Source: Sediminibacillus massiliensis (GTDB lineage: Bacteria > Bacillota > Bacilli > Bacillales > Amphibacillaceae). From it: DNA of 64,000 bases. Made by a program: the position numbers and the translations under genes. Positions within the stretch are counted from its first letter, which is position 1. Each line of letters begins with the position of its first letter. The notes under the pieces were generated by a model, which saw only the letters and a list, made by a program, of their open reading frames with translations, did no database searches and was not told the origin of the DNA. The stretch lies in the NCBI RefSeq assembly GCF_900156915.1, contig NZ_LT732535.1, positions 153,624 through 217,623 of the forward strand, written 5' to 3'. Shown here piece after piece: positions 46,820 to 55,712 of the stretch.

Positions 46820-47101
46820 GTGAAAAAATGGAAACAACGCGTTGAGAAACTGCTGACACAACATCTGGAACTTCCTTCTGATGTGGTCCTCGAACTTCCC
46901 AGAATTACCACAATTGGCACCCTGCATGCTTATATAGAAAATCACAAAGGACTTATGTTGTTTTCTGATTCCGAGCTCCGCCTGCGGATGAGGGATGGTT
47001 ATCTCCGAATTAACGGAGAAAACTTTGTGTTAAAAATGATGCTTCCGGAAGAAATACTTTTGGAAGGTGTAATAAAAGAACTGATATTTGTCGAGGAATA
47101 G
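46820..47101 (+). CDS. yqfC: Sporulation protein YqfC
   Basis: A 93-residue member of the YabP/YqfC family, made in the mother cell under sigma-E in B. subtilis. Family features are LELPSDVVLELPRITTIGT, HAYIENHKGLMLFSDSELRL and the closing FVLKMMLPEEILLEGVI. The start is GTG 46820 behind AGAGGAGG. CATAAATAT at 46789 resembles a sigma-E -10 element, but I see no matching -35, so the promoter is not called. Confidence 0.9.
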   Translation: MKKWKQRVEKLLTQHLELPSDVVLELPRITTIGTLHAYIENHKGLMLFSDSELRLRMRDGYLRINGENFVLKMMLPEEILLEGVIKELIFVEE

Positions 47102-47134
47102 GCTGATTCGGGGGGAATATTAAAGGAGGACGTT

Positions 47135-48325
47135 ATGAAGCAGACGCAGAGTGTTTTCTTTACAGGATATGTAACCATTAAAGTGACAGGCCATCATCCC
47201 GAACTGTTTTTCGATCTTTGTGCGAGGGAAGGAATAACGGTATGGAATGTAAAAAAAATTAGTGAAACAGCCTGTATCGGAAATGTTTCCCTTAATGAGC
47301 TATCTACTATCAGAATTCTGCGAAGAAAAACAGTTTATAAGCTGGCGTTCATCCGAAGAAACGGTCTTCCTTTTTTAATTAACCGGACATTACGGAAAAA
47401 GCAGATGGTTGCTGGCATTTTGTTGAGTGCAATGTTTATTGCTTTCCTATCTAATATTGTATGGGATGTTCAAGTAGAAGGCGTTCCTATGGAAATCGAG
47501 AATAAAATTATGGAAAGCCTCGATGAACACGGGATCCATCGGGGAGCGATGAAATTTTCCATTGATACTCCTGGAGAGATTCAAAAGAAATTGCTTGATG
47601 ATATTCCTGAATTGCTATGGGTCGGTGTGACAGAAAAAGGGACAACTTATCAGCTTGAAGGTGTGGAAAAAACAATAATTGAAGAAAAGGAAGAACAAGG
47701 TCCCAGGAATATTGTCGCATCTAAAAAAGGTGTAATAGTAGACATGTTTGTTGCAAAAGGACAACCAAAGGTGAAAGTTAACGATGTAGTAAAAAAGGGA
47801 GACCTTCTTGTTTCCGGTATACTTGGTGAAGAGGATGAAGAACAGGAATTAGTTACTGCGGAGGGGGAAATAATAGCAGAGACTTGGTACGAATCCAATA
47901 TAAATATCCCCCTTGAAGCAAAATATGATGTACTGACTGGAAGTAGAGAGAAAAAGTATTATCTGAAGATGGGAAAATGGGATATCCCGATTTGGGGATT
48001 CAAATATCCGGATTTCGGGGAGGTTTATAGAGAAACGACTGAAAAACCGTTTTATTTTTTGAACTGGACGCTTCCGCTCTCCCTCGTGACCGAGTCGATA
48101 CAAGAAAAAGAAACAATTCAGGTGAAAAGGAATAAACAAACTGCAATAGAAACAGCAATCGAACAAGCTTCCAGAGAACTACAGGAAAAACTTGGGAAAG
48201 AAGCCGAAATATCCTTTCAAAAAGTTTTGCACGAACGAATAGAGAGTGGTAAAGTAAAATTAATCCTTTACTTCAAAGTGAAGGAAAATATAGCAAAAAT
48301 TCAACCTATATCCCAAGGAGATTGA
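47135..48325 (+). CDS. yqfD: Sporulation protein YqfD
   Basis: A 396-residue membrane protein of the YqfD family (sigma-E regulon in B. subtilis). One membrane helix lies near residues 90-110 (MVAGILLSAMFIAFLSNIVW); the domain behind it (WDVQVEGVPMEIENKIMESL, PELLWVGVTEKGTTYQLEGV, GDLLVSGILGEEDEEQELVT) is probably outside the membrane and has POTRA/biotinyl-like features. It overlaps phoH slightly at its stop. Role in spore formation unknown. Confidence 0.92.
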   Translation: MKQTQSVFFTGYVTIKVTGHHPELFFDLCAREGITVWNVKKISETACIGNVSLNELSTIRILRRKTVYKLAFIRRNGLPFLINRTLRKKQMVAGILLSAMFIAFLSNIVWDVQVEGVPMEIENKIMESLDEHGIHRGAMKFSIDTPGEIQKKLLDDIPELLWVGVTEKGTTYQLEGVEKTIIEEKEEQGPRNIVASKKGVIVDMFVAKGQPKVKVNDVVKKGDLLVSGILGEEDEEQELVTAEGEIIAETWYESNINIPLEAKYDVLTGSREKKYYLKMGKWDIPIWGFKYPDFGEVYRETTEKPFYFLNWTLPLSLVTESIQEKETIQVKRNKQTAIETAIEQASRELQEKLGKEAEISFQKVLHERIESGKVKLILYFKVKENIAKIQPISQGD

Positions 48326-48327
48326 TT

Positions 48328-49293
48328 ATGCCGGAAGATTTAAAGACGATAGACTTACAATTAGAAAACCCTAATGATGCGATGGCATTGTTTGGAACAG
48401 AAGATAGACATTTAAAACAAATTGAAGAGCAGTTGGGTGTCTCGATCATCACGCGCGGAGAACAAGTAAGTGTCTCCGGAAGCCAGGAAGAAGTGACCCT
48501 CATAGAGGAAATATTACTGGCACTGCTTACAATCATAAAAAAAGGTTTGACCATTTCCGAGCGGGATGTTGTCTATGCTGTAGATTTAGCGAAAAAAGGG
48601 AAAATCAGCCAATTCGAAACGTTATTTGAAGACGAAATCACCAAAAACGCCAAGGGTAAATCAATCCGTGTCAAAACTTTGGGTCAACGCAACTATATCA
48701 GTGCAATAAAATCGAACGATTTAGTATTTGGAATCGGTCCAGCAGGTACAGGTAAAACCTATTTAGCAGTCGTCATGGCAGTCACAGCTCTGAAAAAAGG
48801 GTTGGTGAAAAAAATAATCTTGACCAGACCTGCGGTGGAAGCTGGCGAAAGTTTGGGTTTTCTTCCAGGTGACCTGAAAGAAAAGGTAGATCCGTATTTA
48901 CGTCCATTATACGATGCCCTCCATGATGTATTGGGAACGGAACACACGACAAGGCTGATTGAAAGAGGAACGATCGAAATCGCTCCGTTGGCTTATATGA
49001 GGGGGAGGACACTGGACGATGCTTTTGTAATCCTTGACGAAGCCCAAAATACAACGCCGGCCCAAATGAAGATGTTTTTAACAAGGCTTGGTTTTGGTTC
49101 AAAGATGGTTATTACAGGAGATATTACTCAAGTCGATCTCCCTAAAGGTGTCATCTCTGGTTTGAAAGCAGTCGAGGCAAGGCTTTCCTCAATCAAAGGG
49201 CTTTCCTTTATTTATTTGAAGCAATCTGACGTGGTGAGACATCCATTGGTTCAAAAGATTATCGATGCTTATGATGTTTATGGAGCAGAGTAA
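48328..49293 (+). CDS. phoH: PhoH-like ATPase with KH domain
   Basis: A 321-residue P-loop ATPase of the PhoH family, likely an RNA helicase or RNA-associated ATPase. The N-terminus is KH-like (LFGTEDRHLKQIEEQLGV); Walker A is GPAGTGKT (G137-T144) and Walker B FVILDEAQNTTPAQMKMFL. TTG 48322 is in frame, but AAGGAG (48315-48320) serves ATG 48328. It precedes pgpH, ybeY, which together suggests RNA/ribosome work. Confidence 0.95.
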   Translation: MPEDLKTIDLQLENPNDAMALFGTEDRHLKQIEEQLGVSIITRGEQVSVSGSQEEVTLIEEILLALLTIIKKGLTISERDVVYAVDLAKKGKISQFETLFEDEITKNAKGKSIRVKTLGQRNYISAIKSNDLVFGIGPAGTGKTYLAVVMAVTALKKGLVKKIILTRPAVEAGESLGFLPGDLKEKVDPYLRPLYDALHDVLGTEHTTRLIERGTIEIAPLAYMRGRTLDDAFVILDEAQNTTPAQMKMFLTRLGFGSKMVITGDITQVDLPKGVISGLKAVEARLSSIKGLSFIYLKQSDVVRHPLVQKIIDAYDVYGAE

Positions 49294-49365
49294 ATGTATC
49301 AATTGTGAAATAAGGCCCAGTTAGCGGGTCTTATTTCTATATGCTGCTTATAAAGAGGTGGATGA

Positions 49366-51507
49366 ATGAAAAAATATTTGCGCCGTTTGACACAAATGTC
49401 CCTGTTAAAAGAAAAATGGGTTCAAATAGGAATTTCCATTGTGATATTGGGCGTCTTCTTTTTCTTTGTTTCATTGTCCAATGTTTATACAGAAACCTAT
49501 AATATTGAAAGGTTCGGCACCGCTAAGGAGACAATCCGATCCCCTCTATCGATAGAGAATAAGAAGGAAACAGAGAGACAAATCAGAGATGCTGTCCAAG
49601 CGGTCGAAGACCGGTATAACGTTTCCGGGGAAATTACGGACGAGCGGATTGGCTTTGTCAATGAGATTTTTGAAGCAGTGGATAAAATGGAAGAAGCCGA
49701 GACAGATAACGATGAAAAGGAAGACAACAGTGACTTATCTGACAAGGAAAAGGTGCAAAATTTAAAGCAAATCCTCACCCCCGAAATCACCCAGGCTTTA
49801 ACAGATGAGGAATTGATGGAATTAATTCAATCAAGCGACCACGATCGGTCTCTTGGGAAAGAGCTTGTCACTACTTCATTATATGATGTGATGAATGCCG
49901 GGGTTACGTCTGAAAGCATTCAGGCAGATCTACAGGATATAAGACAGAATTTGCGATACTCCAGTCTCGATAATCCCCTTAAAAACACGCTGGTTTCTAT
50001 CAGTGAATTCGCTGTAGTCCAAAATTCATTTTATGATGCGGAAAAAACGGTCGAAGCTCAAAAACAGGCTTCCAGCAACGTGGAACCGGTAATGATCAGA
50101 GCAGGAGAAGTGATTGTAACAGAAGGCCAGACAATCACCAATGAAATATATGAGGAACTACAGCTTGTCGGTCTTTTGAATAATGACCGCAATATATATC
50201 CCCTGATCGGACTGGGTATATTGGTAACACTGATTGGTGGAGTAATTGCTTATGAAATGAATATATTATACAAGAAACGGGAAATGGATACTGGCAAGTT
50301 GTTATCAATCATAGCCATCAGTATCATTATGGCAGGATTAATGAAATTAGCCAGCTTTTTCACCACTTCTGCAAATCCCTTGTTTTTTATAGTCCCGGCA
50401 GCTATGGGTGCTATGTTATTGAAGATTCTTCTTAATGACCGCTTTGCAGTGGCTATGGCAGGCTTGTATGCTGTATTGGCAGGAATCTTGTTCAATTCGG
50501 AAATACCGGGTGCGTTGAACATGGAGGCGGGCATATACATTCTGTTTTCCCAACTTGCAGGTGTTGTGTTCTTGGGGAATGTGAAGGACCGGATGGCAAT
50601 CCTGAAGGCAGGCCTCGGAATAACTTCCGTTCATTTGTTGTCTGTACTTCTATTTTTATTTTTTTCATTTGAAAAATATACCGTTACGGAAATTTTTATG
50701 CATAGCGGGGCAGGAGTGATAGCAGCGTTCATGTCTTCGGTGCTTACGATTGGCCTTTTGCCGTTTTTTGAGACAGGGCTCGGTATATTATCTGATACAA
50801 AGCTGCTGACGCTATCGAATCCCAATCACCCCCTGCTACGTAAAATATTGACAGAGGCACCCGGTACATATCACCACAGTGTAATGGTTGCGAATATAAG
50901 CGAATCTGCTTGTGAGGCAGTCGGTGCGAACGGTCTGCTCGCTCGTGTAGCTGCATATTATCATGATTTAGGCAAAACAATCCGGCCGCATTATTTTATT
51001 GAGAATCAAATGGGGAGCAAAAATCCACATGATATGCTTCATCCTAATGAGAGTGCAGATATTATCATCAATCATCCCTATGATGGTGCCGGATTGCTGA
51101 AACGTCATAAGTTGCCAAAAGAAATAGTCGATGTTGCCGAGCAGCATCACGGAACAACTCTTTTAAAGTATTTCTACTACAAAGCCAAAGAACAGAACAA
51201 ATATACAAAGGAAAAGGATTTTCGTTATCCAGGCCCCAAACCCCAAACAAAAGAAGCGGCCATTATCTGTATTTGTGACTCTGTCGAGGCAGCGGTAAGA
51301 TCTTTAAAAGAGCCGACAACGGATAAAATAGAAGAGATTGTCCAATCGATCATCGATGATCGTTTGATGGACGGTCAACTGAGTGACTGTCCCTTGACAT
51401 TTAATGAATTGGATAAAATCAAAGTGGCCGTGTGTGAAACACTAAATGGCATTTTTCATTCACGTATCCAGTACCCTGATAACCGTGAAGTTAAGGAGGC
51501 AAATTAA
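49366..51507 (+). CDS. pgpH: c-di-AMP phosphodiesterase PgpH (7TM-HD)
   Basis: Degrades the messenger cyclic di-AMP, which controls K+ and osmolyte transport. The 713-residue product has an N-terminal membrane helix (about 22-42), a long extracellular domain (about 43-275), seven membrane helices (about 280-470), and a cytosolic HD domain with YHHSVMVANISESACEA, AAYYHDLGKT (His-Asp) and EQHHGTTLL. Its end abuts ybeY by a single base. Confidence 0.95.
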   Translation: MKKYLRRLTQMSLLKEKWVQIGISIVILGVFFFFVSLSNVYTETYNIERFGTAKETIRSPLSIENKKETERQIRDAVQAVEDRYNVSGEITDERIGFVNEIFEAVDKMEEAETDNDEKEDNSDLSDKEKVQNLKQILTPEITQALTDEELMELIQSSDHDRSLGKELVTTSLYDVMNAGVTSESIQADLQDIRQNLRYSSLDNPLKNTLVSISEFAVVQNSFYDAEKTVEAQKQASSNVEPVMIRAGEVIVTEGQTITNEIYEELQLVGLLNNDRNIYPLIGLGILVTLIGGVIAYEMNILYKKREMDTGKLLSIIAISIIMAGLMKLASFFTTSANPLFFIVPAAMGAMLLKILLNDRFAVAMAGLYAVLAGILFNSEIPGALNMEAGIYILFSQLAGVVFLGNVKDRMAILKAGLGITSVHLLSVLLFLFFSFEKYTVTEIFMHSGAGVIAAFMSSVLTIGLLPFFETGLGILSDTKLLTLSNPNHPLLRKILTEAPGTYHHSVMVANISESACEAVGANGLLARVAAYYHDLGKTIRPHYFIENQMGSKNPHDMLHPNESADIIINHPYDGAGLLKRHKLPKEIVDVAEQHHGTTLLKYFYYKAKEQNKYTKEKDFRYPGPKPQTKEAAIICICDSVEAAVRSLKEPTTDKIEEIVQSIIDDRLMDGQLSDCPLTFNELDKIKVAVCETLNGIFHSRIQYPDNREVKEAN

Positions 51508-51978
51508 ATGCATATTGATTTTCATGATGAAACGAATTCAGTTCCTACAGATAGTATAGACATGATCCAGCGGCTGCTGTCGTTTGCCGCAGAACAGGAG
51601 GACATAACACCTGAATCGGAAGTGTCCGTGAATTTTGTGGACAACCGGGAAATCCAGGTCATCAACAGGAATTACCGGCAGCAGGATAAACCGACTGACG
51701 TAATTTCTTTCGCCTTGCAAGAAGAAGGGGAAGGAGAGATGAAAATAATAGGAGAAGATATTCCTGCAGTTCTAGGGGATATTGTCATTTCGGTCGATAA
51801 GGCAAAGGAACAGGCTGAAGAATATCAACATTCCTTTGAAAGAGAACTGGGGTTCCTGGCATTGCATGGATTCCTGCATTTACTTGGATACGATCATATG
51901 AAGAAGGAAGAGGAAGAAAAAATGTTCCAAAGACAAAAGGAAATTCTAGATGGCTTCGGACTCAAACGGGAACAATAA
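51508..51978 (+). CDS. ybeY: Endoribonuclease YbeY
   Basis: Metal-dependent RNase in 16S rRNA maturation and quality control. The 156-residue product has TDVISFALQEEG and the zinc site HGFLHLLGYDH (HxxxHxxxxxH). It starts directly after the pgpH stop with AAGGAGG inside pgpH, and overlaps dgkA by 29 bases. Confidence 0.95.
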   Translation: MHIDFHDETNSVPTDSIDMIQRLLSFAAEQEDITPESEVSVNFVDNREIQVINRNYRQQDKPTDVISFALQEEGEGEMKIIGEDIPAVLGDIVISVDKAKEQAEEYQHSFERELGFLALHGFLHLLGYDHMKKEEEEKMFQRQKEILDGFGLKREQ

Positions 51979-52333
51979 AAAACCGTTTATCGGCTTTTCT
52001 TTTGCATGGAATGGGCTTAAAGAGATACTGCGTACAGAAAGAAATTTCACTATTCATTTAAGTGCTGCCGTTATTGTGACGATGGCAGGAATTTATTTCA
52101 ATGTTTCCAGAGTTGAATGGGCGATACTGTTTTTGACTTTCGGGACGGTGATGAGCACTGAAATGATTAATACGGCAATCGAAAGGCTTCTCGATTATCT
52201 GGCACCGGACTTCCACCCCCAGGCTGGACTGGTCAAGGATATCGCAGCAGGTGCTGTGCTGGTTACTGCTATATTTTCTGTATGTGTGGGAATCTTTATA
52301 TTCTCCCCTTATTTGTTGGAAATGTTCCGGTAA
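51950..52333 (+). CDS. dgkA: Undecaprenol/diacylglycerol kinase DgkA family
   Basis: A 127-residue membrane kinase of the DgkA family; Gram-positive members phosphorylate undecaprenol for cell-wall lipid carrier supply. An amphipathic N-terminus (GFSFAWNGLKEILRTERNFT) is followed by three membrane helices with the active-site motif STEMINTAIERLLD. The ATG at 51950 lies inside ybeY. In B. subtilis cdd (cytidine deaminase) follows; here it is absent and a terminator follows instead. Confidence 0.94.
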   Translation: MASDSNGNNKKPFIGFSFAWNGLKEILRTERNFTIHLSAAVIVTMAGIYFNVSRVEWAILFLTFGTVMSTEMINTAIERLLDYLAPDFHPQAGLVKDIAAGAVLVTAIFSVCVGIFIFSPYLLEMFR

Positions 52334-52338
52334 TTGTA

Positions 52339-52384
52339 AGTCTCTTTGTTAACCAATCATGGTAACAAAGAGGCTTGTTTTTTT
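52339..52384 (+). terminator. Terminator after dgkA
   Basis: CTCTTTGTTAACC pairs with GGTAACAAAGAG (one bulged A), 6-base loop, then a T-rich run. Confidence 0.85.
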
Positions 52385-52553
52385 CATTTTGGAACAGGAA
52401 CTGGTTACAATAAAAACCGTAGACAATCCATTCCCCTTGCCTGTATTACAACTTTTTTATAGAGGTTTTGTCGAATATATGAAAGGGGAATACGTTTTAT
52501 AGTAAAATAAGAGGTATCAACTACAGAACCGAGATAATGATGGAGGAAACAAC

Positions 52554-53459
52554 ATGGAAGAAATATTCAAATCAGGATTTATTACAATAATAGGTAGACC
52601 GAATGTAGGTAAGTCGACGTTCATGAACAGGGTGATTGGCCAAAAAATTGCCATAATGAGCGATAAACCTCAAACCACTCGGAACAAAATCCAAGGCGTG
52701 TTGACGGAGCCAGACGCTCAATATATTTTTATAGACACACCTGGAATTCACAAACCAAAGCATAAACTCGGGGATTTCATGGTTAAAGTTGCTGAAAATA
52801 CCCTTAACGAAGTAGATGCAGTCATATTTATGATCAACGCGGAAGAAGGATATGGACGCGGAGACCAGTTTATATTGGAAAGACTGGCCAATGTACGCAA
52901 TCCTGTCTTTTTAGTAATCAATAAGATAGACCAAGTACACCCGGATGAACTTTTACCATTGATCGATCAGTATAAAGATAAATATGAGTTTGAGGAAATC
53001 ATTCCGATTTCTGCTCTGGAAGGCAATAATGTGGATCATTTATTAAAAGTGTTAAAACAGCATTTGCCGGAAGGTCCGCAGTATTATCCGGAGGACCAAA
53101 TCACTGACCATCCGGAACGTTTCGTAATAAGCGAATTGATAAGGGAAAAAGCATTACAGTTGACCAGGGAGGAAATTCCGCATTCAATAGCGGTGGTAAT
53201 AGACAATATAGAAGAACGTGAAAAATCCGGAAACGTATTTATCCAGGCGACAATCGTAACGGAAAGAAAGTCTCAAAAAGGGATCATTATCGGTAAACAA
53301 GGTTCTATGTTGAAAGAAATCGGACAGCGGGCAAGACAGGATATCGAAGCATTGCTGGGTACGAAAATATTCCTTGAATTGTGGGTCAAAGTTCAAAAAG
53401 ACTGGCGGAACAGACAGACTCAACTAAACGAATATGGATTCAGAAGCGATGAGTATTAA
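52554..53459 (+). CDS. era: GTPase Era
   Basis: Essential GTPase that binds the 3' end of 16S rRNA during 30S assembly. The 301-residue product has G1 GRPNVGKS, G3 [14 protein letters not shown]4 NKID and a C-terminal KH domain ([18 protein letters not shown]). GGAGGAAAC precedes the ATG. In B. subtilis it follows cdd; here it has its own upstream region of 220 bases. Confidence 0.97.
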   Translation: MEEIFKSGFITIIGRPNVGKSTFMNRVIGQKIAIMSDKPQTTRNKIQGVLTEPDAQYIFIDTPGIHKPKHKLGDFMVKVAENTLNEVDAVIFMINAEEGYGRGDQFILERLANVRNPVFLVINKIDQVHPDELLPLIDQYKDKYEFEEIIPISALEGNNVDHLLKVLKQHLPEGPQYYPEDQITDHPERFVISELIREKALQLTREEIPHSIAVVIDNIEEREKSGNVFIQATIVTERKSQKGIIIGKQGSMLKEIGQRARQDIEALLGTKIFLELWVKVQKDWRNRQTQLNEYGFRSDEY

Positions 53460-53569
53460 GCAGTTGGTAAATTTTTTAACTCATGCTTCCTTTCAGTCAG
53501 GTAATCCTATAAATGAAGTTTCATCACTATAGTGTAAGTAATTAGTTTAAAAGAAAGGTGGGGTTTCTT

Positions 53570-53716
53570 GTGATCGACTTTCCGTGGAAAATTTTTAGTC
53601 AGACAGGAAACATTGAAACCTATTTACTAATGAAAGAAATGGAAACTGTCTATGATAAAGATGCTACTTCTATGTCCGATATAAAAGAAGAAGTGTCAGA
53701 ACTAGATAATAACTGA
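53570..53716 (+). CDS. yqzL: YqzL family small protein
   Basis: A 48-residue protein starting at GTG 53570: IDFPWKIFSQTGNIETYLLM followed by an acidic tail (KEEVSELDNN). It matches the YqzL family, which lies between era and recO in B. subtilis, and the FxWKxFSQTGNIxTYLL core is diagnostic. AAAGGTGGGG gives a good ribosome-binding site. Function unknown. Confidence 0.88.
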   Translation: MIDFPWKIFSQTGNIETYLLMKEMETVYDKDATSMSDIKEEVSELDNN

Positions 53717-53764
53717 TGGCATGGCAAGCATGGAGGAACACTGGTTGAAGGCAGTATAAGAGGA

Positions 53765-54520
53765 ATGGTGAGAAATTTGTTTGAGAAGGTGGAGGGAGTA
53801 ATCCTCAGGACCAGGGATTACGGAGAGACGCACAAGATAGTTACAATCTTGACAAAACAGTTTGGAAAAATAAGCGCAATAGCGCGAGGGGCAAAGAAAC
53901 CAAAAAGCAGAATGGCTGCGGTTACGCAGCCATTTATCCATGGGCAATTCCTGCTTCAATTAGGTTCTGGACTTGGTAGTTTGCAACAGGGAGAAGTGCT
54001 TGCTTCGCTCAGGCCTATACGTGAGGATATCATTAAAACCGCATATGCTACATATCTGGCAGAGCTGACGGATAAACTTTTGGATGAAAAACAGCCTGAC
54101 CTATTCATATATAAGCAATTGTTAAACACTTTTCAGTGGATATCCGAAGATAAAGATGCTGAAGTGTTAACAATAATTTACGAATTGAAAATGTATCGAA
54201 AAGCCGGTTTCGCACCTAATGTGAAAGAATGTGTCAACTGTGGCAATCCAAATGGCCCTTTTTCGTTTTCTATTTCAGAAGGTGGTTATCTATGTCCACG
54301 TTGCCGGTATCTTGATGGGGAAGCCGTACCACTATCTGAACGACTCTCCAAGGTGTTGTTTATACTATCGGAAATCGATACGGAAAGAGTCGGCAATATT
54401 TCCATTAAGCCGGAAAATAAGGAACTTCTCAAACAGTTGATGGAAGCATATTACGACCGATACGGAGGTTATTACATCAAGTCAAAAAATTTCCTTAAAC
54501 AACTGGATATGTTAAAATAG
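53765..54520 (+). CDS. recO: DNA repair protein RecO
   Basis: Recombination mediator that helps load RecA. The 251-residue product has an N-terminal OB fold (KVEGVILRTRDYGETHKIVT), the KPKSRMAAVTQPF segment, and a Cys4 zinc site (CVNCG and CPRC). The start is uncertain: ATG 53765 lies too near AGAGGA; TTG 53777 would give a product more like B. subtilis RecO in length. Confidence 0.94.
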   Translation: MVRNLFEKVEGVILRTRDYGETHKIVTILTKQFGKISAIARGAKKPKSRMAAVTQPFIHGQFLLQLGSGLGSLQQGEVLASLRPIREDIIKTAYATYLAELTDKLLDEKQPDLFIYKQLLNTFQWISEDKDAEVLTIIYELKMYRKAGFAPNVKECVNCGNPNGPFSFSISEGGYLCPRCRYLDGEAVPLSERLSKVLFILSEIDTERVGNISIKPENKELLKQLMEAYYDRYGGYYIKSKNFLKQLDMLK

Positions 54521-54529
54521 TCGATAGTA

Positions 54530-54558
54530 TTGACAAATTAATAAAAATTAAGTATCTT
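54530..54558 (+). promoter_or_regulatory. Sigma-A promoter of glyQS
   Basis: Perfect TTGACA (54530-54535), 17 bases, TATCTT (54553-54558), upstream of the T-box leader. Confidence 0.78.
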
Positions 54559-54587
54559 TATAACAAAATTTCACATATTGCATTGAT

Positions 54588-54773
54588 GGAGAGTAGTACT
54601 TAACATTTTTCCTGTTAGCGAGTCCAGGACGGTGGGAGCTGGATAAGGAAACCTTAAGGAAGGCACTCTTGAGCATTTCGTTAAAGTGGCTTTTCTATAT
54701 AGGAAAGCAAGTAGGGTGGAACCGCGGCATTCCCCGTCCCTATGTCTTCGGAGACATAGGGACGGTTTTTTTA
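54588..54773 (+). promoter_or_regulatory. Glycine T-box riboswitch (glyQS leader)
   Basis: Contains the T-box core AGGGTGGAACCGCG (54713-54726), an AGTA element near 54592, and the likely specifier codon GGC (54662-54664, followed by A), which fits tRNA-Gly. The leader ends in a strong terminator (54734-54773). Uncharged tRNA-Gly would favour the antiterminator and raise glyQS expression. Confidence 0.95.
54734..54773 (+). terminator. Regulated terminator of the glyQS T-box
   Basis: CCGTCCCTATGTCT with its complement, a perfect 14-bp stem and 4-base loop, then T7. Its 5' arm lies just after the T-box core, so it is mutually exclusive with the antiterminator. Confidence 0.93.
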
Positions 54774-54818
54774 TGTGAATAATTAATCCGAAAACAGGAT
54801 GATAACGGAGGTTGTCTA

Positions 54819-55712
54819 ATGAATATTCAAGAAATGATTTTAACTTTGCAAAAGCATTGGTCTGACCAAAATTGTATTTTAATGCAGGCTTATGATGTAG
54901 AAAAGGGTGCAGGTACCATGTCCCCGATGACATTGCTTCGCAGTCTTGGTCCGGAACCTTGGAATGTGGCATATGTAGAGCCGTCAAGAAGGCCGGCAGA
55001 TGGCCGGTATGGACAAAATCCTAACCGTCTTTATCAGCATCATCAATTCCAGGTGATCATGAAGCCTTCTCCAGATAACATTCAAGAGCTTTATTTAGAA
55101 TCGTTGAAAGCCTTGGGTATAGATCCCCTTGAGCACGATATCCGCTTTGTAGAGGATAACTGGGAGAACCCCACATTGGGAGCTGCCGGCCTTGGTTGGG
55201 AAGTCTGGCTGGATGGAATGGAGATCACCCAGTTCACTTATTTCCAACAGATTGGCGGGCTTGAAGCCAAGCCTGTCTCGGTTGAACTGACATATGGAAT
55301 TGAACGCTTGGCTTCCTATATCCAGGATAAAGAGAATGTGTTCGATCTTGAATGGACAGAAGGTGTCACAGTCGGAGACATCTTCTATCAACCGGAATAT
55401 GAACATTCCAAGTATACGTTTGAAGAATCCAATACAGACATGCTGTTCGAACTTTTTTCCACTTATGAAGAAGAGGCAAAACAAACGATGGAAAAAGGGC
55501 TTGTATTTCCGGCCTATGACTACGTGCTGAAATGTTCTCATACATTTAACCTTCTCGATGCTAAAGGAGTCATTTCCGTAACAGAACGGACCGGATATAT
55601 TTCCCGAGTAAGAAACCTGGCAAGGGCAATAGCAAAAATCTATGTAGAAGAAAGAGAACGTCTCGGCTTTCCTATGTTGAAAAAGGAGGATAACCAAAAT
55701 GGTAGTAACTAA
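54819..55712 (+). CDS. glyQ: Glycyl-tRNA synthetase alpha subunit
   Basis: Catalytic (aminoacylation) subunit of the alpha2beta2 bacterial enzyme, 297 residues. Class II motifs are visible: [20 protein letters not shown] (motif 2-like), [10 protein letters not shown] and [14 protein letters not shown] (motif 3). It overlaps glyS by 14 bases. Controlled by the T-box upstream. Confidence 0.97.
   Translation: MNIQEMILTLQKHWSDQNCILMQAYDVEKGAGTMSPMTLLRSLGPEPWNVAYVEPSRRPADGRYGQNPNRLYQHHQFQVIMKPSPDNIQELYLESLKALGIDPLEHDIRFVEDNWENPTLGAAGLGWEVWLDGMEITQFTYFQQIGGLEAKPVSVELTYGIERLASYIQDKENVFDLEWTEGVTVGDIFYQPEYEHSKYTFEESNTDMLFELFSTYEEEAKQTMEKGLVFPAYDYVLKCSHTFNLLDAKGVISVTERTGYISRVRNLARAIAKIYVEERERLGFPMLKKEDNQNGSN

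Noticed and set aside
52440-52500. Sigma-B-like sequence before era (GTTTTG, 15 bases, GGGAAT)
   Set aside because: Two mismatches in the -35 and one in the -10; too weak to call.
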